A stretch of DNA of 64,000 nt from Dysgonomonas sp. UBA5412 (GCA_002409595.1 DHNQ01000019.1:62001-126000); one strand, 5' to 3'; shown: positions 1 through 9,806, counted from the first letter of the stretch. Numbers and translations are program-made. The notes: generated by a model from the sequence alone, not told the origin.

Positions 1-731
1 TAACACAGAGCGAAAAACGTGCTACAATGGGGAGAATATCAGGATCTCTCGATTATAAAGACCTTGCCGGATGTGATTTTGTGATAGAATGTATTCGTTA
101 CGAAGCAAACGGGGAACGTAGTACAGAACTACGTAAAGAGGTGTTCCGCAATTTAGAAAATGCACTTGCACCCGATGCTATAATAGCAACGAATGCCACG
201 ACCATTATCATCAGTGAACTTGCAGCCGAACTTGTGCACAAAGACCGTTGCATTAGTCTCCATTTTCCTGTATCTCACACCGATGCCCGCCTACTGGAAG
301 TAGTAAGGGGAACATTCACTTCGCAAGAAGCAGTAGACAAGATTTATCTATTTGCGCACATGATCAAACATGAACCGATCTCGGTGCATGAAAGCAGTGG
401 ATTGGTAAGTTTTCGTCTGATGATCACTATGCTGAACGAGGCTTGTGAAATATGGATGGAAAACGTAGCATCAATAGAAGATATAGATAAAGAATTTACG
501 ATCATATACGGGCAACGTTACGGAATATTCCATCTTGCAGATATTATTGGTATAGAAAAACTAGTCATGTTGATGGAAGACATGTTCCATGAATATGGAG
601 ACAAAAAATACAAAGCTTCACCTATACTATGGCGTCTTTATCGTTCTAAGCAACTAGGAGTTTCCTCCGGTAGAGGATTCTATATATATGATGAAACAGG
701 AAAACAACTAGGCCTTAATAATTTAATATAA
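1..731 (+). CDS. 3-hydroxyacyl-CoA dehydrogenase family protein (5' partial)
   Basis: The reading frame is open from the window edge, so the true start lies upstream; the ATG at 27 is internal. The visible part covers the end of the NAD-binding Rossmann domain (DFVIECIRYE, then ATNATT and the ISLHFPVS stretch) and the C-terminal 3HCDH helical domain, ending in a typical GVSSGRGFYIYD motif. The family oxidises 3-hydroxyacyl-CoA (often 3-hydroxybutyryl-CoA) with NAD in the cytoplasm. Acetate kinase follows after 4 bp, so the two are probably cotranscribed, which suggests a role in short-chain acyl-CoA fermentation. The exact substrate cannot be read from the sequence. Confidence 0.8.
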   Translation, partial: TQSEKRATMGRISGSLDYKDLAGCDFVIECIRYEANGERSTELRKEVFRNLENALAPDAIIATNATTIIISELAAELVHKDRCISLHFPVSHTDARLLEVVRGTFTSQEAVDKIYLFAHMIKHEPISVHESSGLVSFRLMITMLNEACEIWMENVASIEDIDKEFTIIYGQRYGIFHLADIIGIEKLVMLMEDMFHEYGDKKYKASPILWRLYRSKQLGVSSGRGFYIYDETGKQLGLNNLI

Positions 732-735
732 TAAT

Positions 736-1935
736 ATGAAGATATTGGTATTGAACTGTGGAAGTTCATCTATTAAATATAAGCTTTTCGATATGGAAAG
801 CAAAGAAGTAGTAGCCCAAGGTGTGGTAGAGAAAATAGGGCTCAAAGGCTCTTTTCTAAAAACACCTCTTCCTAATGGAGACAAGCTGATACTTGAAGGA
901 GAAATACTAGAACATCAGGCGGGAATAGAATATATACTCGGTGTACTTACCAATGAAAAATACGGTTGTCTGAAATCGTTAAGTGAAATAGATGCTGTCG
1001 GACATCGCGTAGTTCATGGAGGAGAACAATTTAACAAAAGTGTATACATAACTGATGAAGTGGTAAAGAAGATGGAAGAGTGTATAGAGCTTGCCCCTTT
1101 ACATAATCCACCCAATCTGGCTGGCATCTATGCTGTGAAAGAGCTGATGGGAGACATACCTCAGGTAGGTGTTTTCGATACAGCCTTCCATCAAACAATG
1201 CCTCCTCAGGCTTATATGTACGGATTACCATACTCGTTGTATGAGAAATATGCTATTAGAAGATATGGGTTTCATGGTACAAGCCACCGCTATGTATCAC
1301 ACAAAGCATGCGAAATATTAGGTGTAAAATATGAAGATCAAAGAATCATTTCAGCCCATATTGGTAACGGAGGATCACTTGCAGCTATAAAAGGAGGAAA
1401 ATCCGTCGATACATCAATGGGTATGACTCCCGTAGAAGGCTTATTGATGGGTACTCGTAGCGGAGACGTTGATGCAGGCATTATTTCTTTTGTTATGGAG
1501 AAAGAAAATATTGGAACTCAGGCAATTTCTACTTTGGTAAATAAACATAGTGGACTCTTGGGTATATCCGGTGTTTCTTCCGATATGCGAGAAATTCGTG
1601 CAGCAATAGCGGCGGGAGATGAAAAAGCGAAGTTGGCTTACGATATGTTTGTTTATCGTATAAAAAAATATATCGGAGCATATACAGCAGCACTAGGAGG
1701 CGCAGACATCTTATTATTTACCGGAGGTATTGGTGAGAATGCAGTTTATATAAGAGAACAGGTTTGTCTCGATTTAGCATTTTTAGGCATTAAGCTTGAT
1801 GTAGAAAAGAATAACAAGATATTCGGAGAAGAAGCTGTAATAAGTTTACCAGACTCTAAAATTACAGTCATGGTAGTTCCAACGGACGAAGAATTTATGA
1901 TTGCATCGGATACTATGGAAATAGTAAACAAATAA
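736..1935 (+). CDS. ackA: Acetate kinase
   Basis: Converts acetyl phosphate and ADP to acetate and ATP in fermentative metabolism. The 399 aa length is normal. Key residues fall at the positions known for the family: N7 in VLNCGSSSIKY, R91 in GHRVVHGGE, D148 in FDTAFHQTMP, H180 in RRYGFHGTSH, R241 in MGTRSGD, and a PTDEE motif near 385. HIGNGGS is the phosphate-binding loop. It begins 4 bp after a 3-hydroxyacyl-CoA dehydrogenase rather than after pta, the usual partner. Butyrate kinase is a sister family and the neighbour could fit it, but the sequence reads as a typical Bacteroidales AckA. Confidence 0.93.
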   Translation: MKILVLNCGSSSIKYKLFDMESKEVVAQGVVEKIGLKGSFLKTPLPNGDKLILEGEILEHQAGIEYILGVLTNEKYGCLKSLSEIDAVGHRVVHGGEQFNKSVYITDEVVKKMEECIELAPLHNPPNLAGIYAVKELMGDIPQVGVFDTAFHQTMPPQAYMYGLPYSLYEKYAIRRYGFHGTSHRYVSHKACEILGVKYEDQRIISAHIGNGGSLAAIKGGKSVDTSMGMTPVEGLLMGTRSGDVDAGIISFVMEKENIGTQAISTLVNKHSGLLGISGVSSDMREIRAAIAAGDEKAKLAYDMFVYRIKKYIGAYTAALGGADILLFTGGIGENAVYIREQVCLDLAFLGIKLDVEKNNKIFGEEAVISLPDSKITVMVVPTDEEFMIASDTMEIVNK

Positions 1936-1984
1936 AATCCATAAAGCTAAAAGCTACAACTTACTTTAATTATTTGTTGTAACC

Positions 1985-2016
1985 AAAAGCCCTCAAAATA
2001 TTTTGAGGGCTTTTTG
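1985..2016. terminator. Bidirectional Rho-independent terminator
   Basis: A perfect 22-nt palindrome (1989-2010, GCCCTCAAAAT and its complement) has an A-run on its left and a T-run on its right, so it can end both ackA on the plus strand and the converging EEP hydrolase gene on the minus strand. Confidence 0.9.
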
Positions 2017-2042
2017 ATATTTTAATAAAAAGGATTGACAGT

Positions 2043-2960
2043 CTATTTCTGATAATCTAAATAGACTTTAACCGGATAGTGATCGGATGGCAGACGAGCT
2101 TCTGCTTCGAGAGAAAATACTTCTTTCGGAAAATCTCCTTCACGCACCTCTTTTCCATTTTCGGATGCTACACGATAAGTATCGGTCAGAACACCATAAC
2201 GATCAACTTTAAATTTGTCCGAAACAAAGATATGGTCAATACGACTATTAGTAAATAAATTAACATTAAAGGCATTGAATGTACCATTAAGAGCATAACG
2301 AGCTTTTGCAACTTCATAAGAGTCAAAAAGAACTGATGAATTAGCCAACAGTCTATAGCTTTCATGCGTCTGGTCTACGTTAAAGTCTCCGGTAAGTATT
2401 ACAGCATCTTTGCCACACATTTCTTTTATCTTAGCCAATACCAATTGGGCACTACGACGACGAGCCTCTACACCAACATGATCCATGTGTAGATTAAAGA
2501 ACCATATATTTTTCTTTTTAACCTTATCTTTAAGTTGAACCCATGTACAGATTCGAGGTAAAACGGCATCCCAACCTTTATTTGGGAAATCGGTTTGTTC
2601 AGATAACCAGAAATGTCCTGATTTCAAAAGATTAAATCTGTCTTTTTTATAGAAAATGGGGGCATATTCGCCTTCTGTTTTTCCATCATCACGCCCTACA
2701 CCTACATATGAATATTGAGGCAATTGTTGCTGCAAATCTTCTAATTGATTATGAAGCACCTCTTGTGTGCCAAGAATATCAAAAGAATTAAATGAAATCA
2801 GATTTGTAATAACCGGATAACGCCGTTGCCAGCCATTGCCATTTTTAGCATCGCCCTGATTATCGTAACGAATATTGTAACTACCTACAACAAGATCTTG
2901 AGCTTGTGCCAGATGAATGGTTAGAAAAAAGAATAGAAATAAAAAAAGTTTGTTCCTCAT
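2043..2960 (-). CDS. Secreted endonuclease/exonuclease/phosphatase (EEP) family hydrolase
   Basis: A 305 aa protein with an N-terminal signal peptide (about residues 1-20, ending AQAQ), so it acts in the periplasm or outside the cell. The EEP fold is shown in order by GSYNIRYDN (metal-site Asn), LGTQEV (catalytic Glu), NLHMDHVG, LTGDFNVD (Asp/Asn pair), the SRIDHIF motif and the C-terminal SDHYPV motif. Family members cleave phosphodiesters in DNA, sphingomyelin or inositol phosphates; this one's substrate is not evident. It lies 73 bp downstream of murF-alr on the same strand and may be the last gene of that unit. Confidence 0.85.
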   Translation of the reverse strand: MRNKLFLFLFFFLTIHLAQAQDLVVGSYNIRYDNQGDAKNGNGWQRRYPVITNLISFNSFDILGTQEVLHNQLEDLQQQLPQYSYVGVGRDDGKTEGEYAPIFYKKDRFNLLKSGHFWLSEQTDFPNKGWDAVLPRICTWVQLKDKVKKKNIWFFNLHMDHVGVEARRRSAQLVLAKIKEMCGKDAVILTGDFNVDQTHESYRLLANSSVLFDSYEVAKARYALNGTFNAFNVNLFTNSRIDHIFVSDKFKVDRYGVLTDTYRVASENGKEVREGDFPKEVFSLEAEARLPSDHYPVKVYLDYQK

Positions 2961-3033
2961 GTTAAAAATATATTAAGCATTAAAATTTCGTTTATATGGA
3001 AATCTGAAAGAATTCGAAAATACAAGACTCTGC

Positions 3034-5505
3034 TTATTCTCGGTAATATACATGTTTTACTCTACCGGATATAGAGGTTAATATTTCGTATGGAATTGTA
3101 TTTATCTTTTGAGCTAATTCGACAACCGGAAGTTCTTCTCCGAAAATAATAGCAGTATCTCCTTCTTTTACATCTTTTCCTGTAATATCAATCATTGTCA
3201 GATCCATACATATATTGCCAACAATAGGTGCTTTCTGACCATTGACAAGTACACAACCTACCCCGTTTCCAAATTCACGGCTCAAACCATCTGCATAGCC
3301 AATGCGGATAGTAGCAATAGTCGCATCGTGGTCAAAAGCACCTTTGCGCCCATACCCGACTGTTTCTCCGGCTTTGATGTGTTTGATCTGTAATATAGTT
3401 GTTTTCAAGGTGCATACATTTCGTAGACCATCAAGCCCGCTGGCACTAATGCCATACAAACTTATTCCTAAACGTACCATATCCATTTGTTCTTCGGGAA
3501 AACGTTCTATTCCAGCCGAATTCAGAATGTGTCTCATTATTGGATAACTACATTTATCCGATATTTCGCTTGTTATCTTTTTGAATGTATTGATTTGTTG
3601 CGCCGTAAAGTTATCAAAGTTCCAACTTTCGCTAGCAGCCAAATGAGAAAATACCGATTGTATTCGCACACCACTTTGTTTGTTGATGCGATCCATTAAC
3701 TCGGGAACATCTTCTTCGGTAAAGCCTAAGCGATGCATTCCCGTATCTATTTTCAGATGAATCGGATAATTTGTAATGCCTTGCAATTTAGCCTCTTTGA
3801 TAAAAGCATCTAATATTCTGAAATTATACACCTCCGGCTCTAAAGAATATGTAGCCAATTCTTCAAATCCTCCGACTTCGGAGTTAAGAACAATAATGGG
3901 CAGTTTAATACCTTGCTTTCTCAGGGCTACACCTTCTTCGGCTACAGCGACAGCCAAGTAGTCGCATTTGTGATATTGCAATGTTTTGGCAACCTCGGAA
4001 GAACCTGTTCCATAACCATCTGCCTTTACCATACAAACCATTTTTGTGTCGGGTTTCAATCTTGAACGATAAAACTTAAAATTATGAACTATTGCATCCA
4101 GATTTATATCCAAAACAGTTTCATGTGTCTTTACCTCTAATAGTTTATTGATGGTTTCGAAAGAAAAACTTCTCGCCCCTTTTAGCAGGATAAACATATC
4201 CTCAAAGTTCTGCCATATATTAGAATGAATAAAGTCGTCTGTTGTCTCAAAAAAGTGTCCCTCTGTTTTTTGAAATAAATTCTTATGTTCTGATATTTCT
4301 TTACCAATACCTATCAGCAAATCAATATTTTTGCTCATTACCAGATTTGAAGCTAGAGAATACAGTTCTTTCAGAGCCATCCCTGACTGAGGAATATCGG
4401 AAAGAATAAGAACCTTTTTCTGTTCATTATTTGTAGCTCTTTGGACTAAAAAGTCGAGAGCGATACTCAATGAATTAATATCTGAATTGTAGGAATCGTT
4501 AATCAGAGTAGAATTATTTTTGCCCGGTCGCACATCTAAGCGCATTGCCACAGGCTCTAAATTAGCCATGCGAGCATTAATTTCTGTAAGAGAAACATGC
4601 AAATATATTGCTGTAGCCAACACATGTATCGCATTCTCGATAGAAGCCTCATCGGTAAAAGGAATAGTAAGTTCCGATGCCAATCCGAGCAAAGCATAGT
4701 AGATAGTGGTCGATTTTTCGGATTTTACGATTTTCTTTATAAATAGAGGGCTTTCGCTCGATCCCCTGCGCGACCAAGTGAGTCGTTTGTGAGACAAGCA
4801 TGCGATTTCCATACATTCTTCAATCAGCTTATTTTCTTCTTCGCAAACAATAACATCGCAATGAATAAATAATTCTAATTTCTCCAAGCACTTTTGTTTC
4901 ATAGTTTTAAAACCTTCCTGATGCGCTTGTCCTATATTAGTTAATACTCCAATAGTAGGATGTATGATGGCTTCCAATTTTGCCATTTCCTCAGGCTGTG
5001 AAATACCTGCCTCGAAGATACCGAGTTGCGTATGATCATTCATTTGCCATACAGACAAAGGCACTCCTATTTGAGAATTATAGCTACGGGGAGAATGGGT
5101 AATATTAAAATCCTGATGAAGTATTTGATACAGCCATTCTTTTACCACTGTTTTTCCATTGCTTCCCGTAATACCTATAACGGGAATATCGTATTGACTT
5201 CTGTGATATGCAGCTATACGTTGCAGTGCATTAAGCGTATTTGTCACAACAAGAAAATTGGCATCATCATACCTCCTCCACTCTTCATCGAGATGTGATA
5301 CGACAAAATTACGAACTCCTAATTCATAAAGTTCGTTGACATATTTATGCCCATCGTTATTCTTGGTAGACAGTGCAAAAAACAGCGTCTCGGCAGGATA
5401 AAAAACTTGTCTGCTATCGGTAAGTAATATACTTATAGTTGCGTCATTAAGGTCAGATACTATAGCATCAAGTACCTTTGCTATTGTTTGTATCGAATAT
5501 TTCAT
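3034..5505 (-). CDS. murF-alr: Bifunctional UDP-MurNAc-tripeptide:D-Ala-D-Ala ligase / alanine racemase (MurF-Alr fusion)
   Basis: An 823 aa fusion typical of Bacteroidota. Residues 1 to about 450 are MurF: an N-terminal Mur ligase domain, the ATP-binding loop GITGSNGKT near 112, and the central and C-terminal ligase domains. MurF adds D-Ala-D-Ala to the UDP-MurNAc peptide. Residues from about 460 are alanine racemase: the PLP lysine in MVKADGYGTGS near 493, and the catalytic tyrosine in GETVGYGRKG near 717. The racemase supplies the D-alanine the ligase pathway needs, so one polypeptide covers two steps of peptidoglycan precursor synthesis. It starts 11 bp after the GSCFA gene on the same strand. 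Confidence 0.95.
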   Translation of the reverse strand: MKYSIQTIAKVLDAIVSDLNDATISILLTDSRQVFYPAETLFFALSTKNNDGHKYVNELYELGVRNFVVSHLDEEWRRYDDANFLVVTNTLNALQRIAAYHRSQYDIPVIGITGSNGKTVVKEWLYQILHQDFNITHSPRSYNSQIGVPLSVWQMNDHTQLGIFEAGISQPEEMAKLEAIIHPTIGVLTNIGQAHQEGFKTMKQKCLEKLELFIHCDVIVCEEENKLIEECMEIACLSHKRLTWSRRGSSESPLFIKKIVKSEKSTTIYYALLGLASELTIPFTDEASIENAIHVLATAIYLHVSLTEINARMANLEPVAMRLDVRPGKNNSTLINDSYNSDINSLSIALDFLVQRATNNEQKKVLILSDIPQSGMALKELYSLASNLVMSKNIDLLIGIGKEISEHKNLFQKTEGHFFETTDDFIHSNIWQNFEDMFILLKGARSFSFETINKLLEVKTHETVLDINLDAIVHNFKFYRSRLKPDTKMVCMVKADGYGTGSSEVAKTLQYHKCDYLAVAVAEEGVALRKQGIKLPIIVLNSEVGGFEELATYSLEPEVYNFRILDAFIKEAKLQGITNYPIHLKIDTGMHRLGFTEEDVPELMDRINKQSGVRIQSVFSHLAASESWNFDNFTAQQINTFKKITSEISDKCSYPIMRHILNSAGIERFPEEQMDMVRLGISLYGISASGLDGLRNVCTLKTTILQIKHIKAGETVGYGRKGAFDHDATIATIRIGYADGLSREFGNGVGCVLVNGQKAPIVGNICMDLTMIDITGKDVKEGDTAIIFGEELPVVELAQKINTIPYEILTSISGRVKHVYYRE

Positions 5506-5516
5506 TTCTTATCTCT

Positions 5517-6500
5517 TTATAATAGGCGTGCTTCCAATTCGGAAAGCTCACTATCACAACAAATGTATGGATATTTATCTCTAAAAGCTTTTATCTTTAA
5601 CAAAGTTTGCCTTAAAAAAAGCTTATGTTCTTCGCTGACTCCGTTTATTGGTCTATGGTTGAGCGCCTGATGGATCTTACTCCATTCTTTTATTATCGAA
5701 TATGTATCCGAACGAAAATACGTATCTCCGAATCGCTCCCATATATATTGTATTGCAGTCGGGCTTGGATGTATCATATCTTCTCCATAAAACCGATAGT
5801 CTCGTAGTTCGTCCAAAACGAGTTCGTATGATGGGAAGTAATAAACTGATTCCTTTTCCTGCAGCAATTGATCTATAGCAAGCAATAAGGTAGCTTTACT
5901 CAATTGGTTCTGAGCCGCACCATCTTTAAGATGTCTGATAGGGCTTACAGTCAGTAAAATTTTTATTCGGGGGTTAATTTCTTTTATCTTATCAATTAAG
6001 AGAGTCCACTCCTTTACAATATCATCTACATTTAGCCTAAAACGATCAAAAGTTGCGGCAGGCAATTTGTGACAATTACCGACTATCATATTTTTCTCTT
6101 TATGCCTAAAGACATAAGCTGTCCCAAAGGTTATAATCAGCACGTCGGCTTTACGCAAATCGGAAGAAGCTTGTTTCAGCTCATTATTTATATAGGACAG
6201 ACATTTCTCAGAATCTTTGTCAGAAAAAAAGCCATGATGATAGAAACTGTGATAAAGCCCTTTATCAAAAAAAAGATCATCTTTTGTAAATTCTTTTTCT
6301 TCAATCAAAAGATTCAATGCTGTACTGATAGATAATGGATTGTAGAGAATACCAAAAGGATTAAGGTTGACCTGGAATTTATTATCGGAAAGTATTTTAC
6401 CTATATTTTCTATAAAGCATGAACCCAACATTAAGAGTCGGTTTCGATGAGAAATTATTACTTCTGATGTGGGTATATCTATTTTAGTTCTGAAATCCAT
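5517..6500 (-). CDS. GSCFA domain-containing protein
   Basis: A 327 aa protein recognised by the near-N-terminal LMLGSCFIENIG motif, the variant of the family's name-giving GSCFA, followed by NPFGILYNP. Later motifs (ITFGTAYVFRH, NCHKLPA, TVSPIRHLKDG, HPSPTAIQYIWERF) resemble an SGNH/GDSL-like esterase fold, with the Ser of GSC and the late Asp/His in DMIHPS as possible catalytic residues; this mechanism is inference. There is no signal peptide. It sits directly upstream of murF-alr, an arrangement often seen in Bacteroidales, hinting at an unknown role linked to the cell wall. Confidence 0.85.
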   Translation of the reverse strand: MDFRTKIDIPTSEVIISHRNRLLMLGSCFIENIGKILSDNKFQVNLNPFGILYNPLSISTALNLLIEEKEFTKDDLFFDKGLYHSFYHHGFFSDKDSEKCLSYINNELKQASSDLRKADVLIITFGTAYVFRHKEKNMIVGNCHKLPAATFDRFRLNVDDIVKEWTLLIDKIKEINPRIKILLTVSPIRHLKDGAAQNQLSKATLLLAIDQLLQEKESVYYFPSYELVLDELRDYRFYGEDMIHPSPTAIQYIWERFGDTYFRSDTYSIIKEWSKIHQALNHRPINGVSEEHKLFLRQTLLKIKAFRDKYPYICCDSELSELEARLL

Positions 6501-6562
6501 TTAGATTAGTAAAAATAAGGTTATACAAAAATAAGAATTAATCTCTTTCTATTGATACAAAA

Positions 6563-6661
6563 TCAAGGGTAAGATATAAAAAAGAAAAGGTTGTCATCAC
6601 GACAACCAATCTTCATTGTTAACCTTAAATCTAATACTATGAAAAACACATTACAAAGATA
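6563..6661 (-). ncRNA. Candidate small RNA (or short leader) with its own promoter and terminator
   Basis: On the minus strand a near-ideal promoter, TTTG (complement of 6682-6685), 20 bp, TATCTTTG (complement of 6654-6661), should start a transcript near 6647. About 40 nt later comes a GGTTGTC/GACAACC hairpin (6589-6607) followed by a T-rich run (6576-6588), a good terminator. The transcript would be about 70 nt. It also contains a 17-codon reading frame (6616 to 6563) that runs through the hairpin, so a leader peptide is possible. It lies upstream of GSCFA-murF-alr, but a separate TATTTTTG box about 25 bp before that operon argues for an independent RNA. Confidence 0.5.
6576..6607 (-). terminator. 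Rho-independent terminator of the candidate small RNA
   Basis: A 7-bp perfect stem (6589-6595 with 6601-6607) with a 5-nt loop is followed on the minus strand by TTTTCTTTTTT. Confidence 0.75.
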
Positions 6662-6798
6662 ATGGGTGTTGTAATATTATGCAAATAACGAATGGGTTAT
6701 TTTTACGCATTTAAAACTGTTTAACTAAGTAGGCCGAATAATTAGCAACAATGTTAATTTTTCTTTCACATAGTCAACAAACAAAAACAATATAACAC

Positions 6799-6846
6799 AA
6801 AAAACACCTTCTAAAAGTTAAAAGAAACAATTTAGGAGGTGTTTTT
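6799..6846. terminator. Terminator downstream of clpB
   Basis: An inverted repeat (AACACC..CTAAA against TTTAGGAGGTGTT, one G-U pair) is flanked by an A-run and a T-run. On the minus strand it would end clpB transcription 60 bp after the stop codon. The bases between it and the small RNA (6662-6798) show no gene. Confidence 0.8.
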
Positions 6847-6904
6847 ATATGGTAATCTATCTGAACTATATCATTTTGAATAGATTCAGGAGATGAGACT
6901 TTTC

Positions 6905-9496
6905 TTAATTTTTGAAGTCTAATTCTCCGTCTTTCAAGTCTACAATAATAGAATTATCCCTATCCACAGTTCCGGCTAAAAGCTGTTTAGACAATGTGTC
7001 AAGGACTGTACGCTGGATAACTCTTTTTACGGGACGGGCTCCAAATTCGGGATCATATCCTACTTGGGCAATCCATTTCACTGCTTCATCGGTAAATTCG
7101 AGTTTCACTCCATTCTTTTTCAGCATTTGTTCGACACCTTTAAGTTGTATTCGCACCACTTCTTCTATCTCTTTCAGAGTAAGAGGTTCGAACATTACTG
7201 TCTCATCTATACGATTCAGAAATTCGGGACGCATATTTACTTTTAGCATATCCAATACTTCTTTCTTGGTCTTTTCTACTACTTCATCGTGATTAATAGG
7301 AGTGATCCCTGCAAAGTTTTCACGAATAAGAGAAGATCCCATATTAGATGTCATTATAATAATGGTGTTTTTAAAATTAACGACCCGACCTTTATTATCA
7401 GTCAATCGTCCGTCATCCAAAACTTGCAATAAGACATTGAAGACATCAGGGTGCGCCTTTTCTATCTCATCGAACAATACTACTGAATATGGTTTTCGAC
7501 GTATAGCTTCGGTCAACTGTCCACCTTCGTCATATCCTACATATCCCGGAGGTGCTCCGATCAATCGGGTTGCACTGAATTTTTCCTGATATTCACTCAT
7601 ATCTATACGAGTAATCATATTCTCGTCGTCGAAAAGGAATTCAGCTAAAGCTTTTGCCAACTCAGTTTTACCGACACCGGTAGTTCCCAAGAAAATAAAA
7701 GAACCTATCGGACGTTTCGGATCTTGTAACCCAGCACGACTTCTTCGTATAGCGTTAGAGACAGCAGCGATAGCTTCATTTTGCCCAACGATACGATTAT
7801 GCAAAACGGTTTCAAGATTCAGAAGTTTTTCGCGTTCGCTTTGCAGCATCTTATTAACAGGTATCCCCGTCCAACGAGATACAACATCAGCAATGTCATA
7901 CGAATCGACTTCTTCTTTTATCATAGCCTGACTACCCTGCATTTCATGCAATTGAGTTTGCAATTTCTCGATTCCGGTTTCCAATTCTTTCAATCGCCCA
8001 TAACGCAATTCGGCAACCTTTCCGTAATCGCCCTCGCGCTCAGCCTTATCAGCTTCGAATTTTGTATTCTCTATATCAATCTTATTCTGTTGAATCTTAT
8101 TGATTACGTCTCTTTCCGATTGCCATTTAGCTTTTAACTCCTGCTCTTCTTCTTTCAGAGAACTAATCTCTTTCGACAATTGTTCTTCTTTCAGTTTATC
8201 ATCTTCGCGGCGAATAGCTTCACGTTCGATTTCCAACTGTTTGATCCGGCGGCTCTTTTCGTCCAATTCCTCGGGAACAGAATCAACCTCCATCCGCAAT
8301 TTTGCAGCAGCTTCATCCATTAGGTCAATTGCCTTATCCGGCAAGAAACGGTCTGTTATATACCGACTCGACAATTGTACGGCTGCAATAATGGCTTCGT
8401 CTTTGATCCTTACTTTATGGTGATTTTCATACTTTTCTTTCAATCCACGAAGTATCGAAATAGCATCAGTTTCGCTTGGCTCGTCTATGATGACAGTCTG
8501 GAAACGACGTTCGAGAGCTTTATCTTTTTCAAAATATTTTTGATATTCATCTAACGTAGTTGCTCCTATCGAACGCAATTCTCCACGAGCAAGAGCAGGC
8601 TTCAAAATATTTGCAGCATCCATTGCTCCTTCGCTCTTTCCTGCACCTACGAGGGTATGTATCTCATCTATAAATAAGATAATCTCTCCTTCTGATTTTG
8701 TAACTTCGTTTACGACAGATTTGAGCCGTTCTTCAAATTCACCTTTATACTTTGCTCCTGCAATCAAAGCCCCCATATCCAAGGAGTAAATTTGTTTGCT
8801 TTTAAGATTTTCAGGAACATCTCCTCTTACAATACGATGTGCTAAGCCTTCTGCAATTGCAGTCTTTCCGGTTCCGGGTTCACCTATTAATATAGGATTG
8901 TTCTTAGTACGTCGACTAAGGATCTGCAACACCCTTCTAATCTCTTCATCACGCCCTATTACAGGATCTAGTTTGCCGTCTTTAGCTCTTTGAGTCAAAT
9001 TAATTGCATATTTCTCTAACGATTGATATGTGTCTTCGGCCGACTGGCTTGTCACATTACTACCCTTGCGCAGTTCGTTAATTGCCAACTGTAATTCTTT
9101 TTCGGAAACTCCGGCATCTTTTAGCATTTGGGCAGCAGAACTCTTTCCTGATAATACTCCCAACAAGATATGCTCGAGCGACACGTATTGATCGCCCATC
9201 TTTTTAGCATACTCCGAAGCCTTTTCTAAAGAAGAATTACTTTCCCTGCTAAGGAATGCTTCTCCTCCACCCGACACCTTAGGGTAAGAATCAATTTCTT
9301 TACTCAACACGGATGTTAGATGTCCGGGATTTGCTCCCAGTTTTTGAAAAAGAAAGTTGACTACATTCTCACCGGTCATAATCACACCCATTAGGATATG
9401 AGCAGGCTCGATGGACTGTTGCCCCTTTTCTTTTGCTATCTCAATAGCCTTCTGAATGGCTTCTTGAGATTTAATTGTGAAGTTGTTGAAATTCAT
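6905..9496 (-). CDS. clpB: ATP-dependent chaperone ClpB
   Basis: An 863 aa Hsp100 disaggregase, full length for the family. In order: ClpN repeats (about 1-145), first AAA+ domain with Walker A GEPGTGKT (205-212) and LFIDEIHTL, the long charged coiled-coil middle domain (about 400-530) that distinguishes ClpB from ClpA/ClpC, second AAA+ domain with Walker A GTTGVGKT near 605 and LFDEIEKAHPD, and the C-terminal D2-small domain. It rescues aggregated proteins together with DnaK in the cytoplasm. There is no ClpP-binding IGL/F loop expected in ClpB. It is monocistronic. Confidence 0.97.
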   Translation of the reverse strand: MNFNNFTIKSQEAIQKAIEIAKEKGQQSIEPAHILMGVIMTGENVVNFLFQKLGANPGHLTSVLSKEIDSYPKVSGGGEAFLSRESNSSLEKASEYAKKMGDQYVSLEHILLGVLSGKSSAAQMLKDAGVSEKELQLAINELRKGSNVTSQSAEDTYQSLEKYAINLTQRAKDGKLDPVIGRDEEIRRVLQILSRRTKNNPILIGEPGTGKTAIAEGLAHRIVRGDVPENLKSKQIYSLDMGALIAGAKYKGEFEERLKSVVNEVTKSEGEIILFIDEIHTLVGAGKSEGAMDAANILKPALARGELRSIGATTLDEYQKYFEKDKALERRFQTVIIDEPSETDAISILRGLKEKYENHHKVRIKDEAIIAAVQLSSRYITDRFLPDKAIDLMDEAAAKLRMEVDSVPEELDEKSRRIKQLEIEREAIRREDDKLKEEQLSKEISSLKEEEQELKAKWQSERDVINKIQQNKIDIENTKFEADKAEREGDYGKVAELRYGRLKELETGIEKLQTQLHEMQGSQAMIKEEVDSYDIADVVSRWTGIPVNKMLQSEREKLLNLETVLHNRIVGQNEAIAAVSNAIRRSRAGLQDPKRPIGSFIFLGTTGVGKTELAKALAEFLFDDENMITRIDMSEYQEKFSATRLIGAPPGYVGYDEGGQLTEAIRRKPYSVVLFDEIEKAHPDVFNVLLQVLDDGRLTDNKGRVVNFKNTIIIMTSNMGSSLIRENFAGITPINHDEVVEKTKKEVLDMLKVNMRPEFLNRIDETVMFEPLTLKEIEEVVRIQLKGVEQMLKKNGVKLEFTDEAVKWIAQVGYDPEFGARPVKRVIQRTVLDTLSKQLLAGTVDRDNSIIVDLKDGELDFKN

Positions 9497-9806
9497 ATAT
9501 TTATTATTTTCTTATATTCTATATTTTAATAACAATTCTTTACATCTAATCGTTCAAAATATTTGCCAAAAGCAACAACATGTCAATTTGTCAGCATTTT
9601 TTTCATATAAACTCATCCATTAAAAAATCATTCCTTATTTCTAAACTTAAAATAAATGTGATGTATAAACCATAAGAAATAGAAAGCCTATTTTATTTAT
9701 CAGACAGAAATAATTTATCTTTTTGCACTTATATTTCATAATAATGTAATCATAATTCCACTAGACTTTTTTACCTTTGAGTATTAATTTCAAATGTCAT
9801 AAACAA
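9497..9806. other. Intergenic region between divergent clpB and trans-sulfuration gene
   Basis: About 310 bp, very AT-rich. A TACCTTTG box at 9772-9779 matches the Bacteroidota -7 element and should drive the plus-strand gene whose ATG is at 9807; no clear TTTG lies at the right distance upstream. No small gene or structured RNA is apparent. Confidence 0.5.

Noticed and set aside
6912..8993. Series of plus-strand open frames opposite clpB
   Set aside because: They mirror a highly conserved gene, have no family features and are typical antisense shadows.
9777..9806. TTG start adding ten residues to the trans-sulfuration enzyme
   Set aside because: The TTG is part of a TACCTTTG -7 promoter box, so it is upstream of or at the transcript start.
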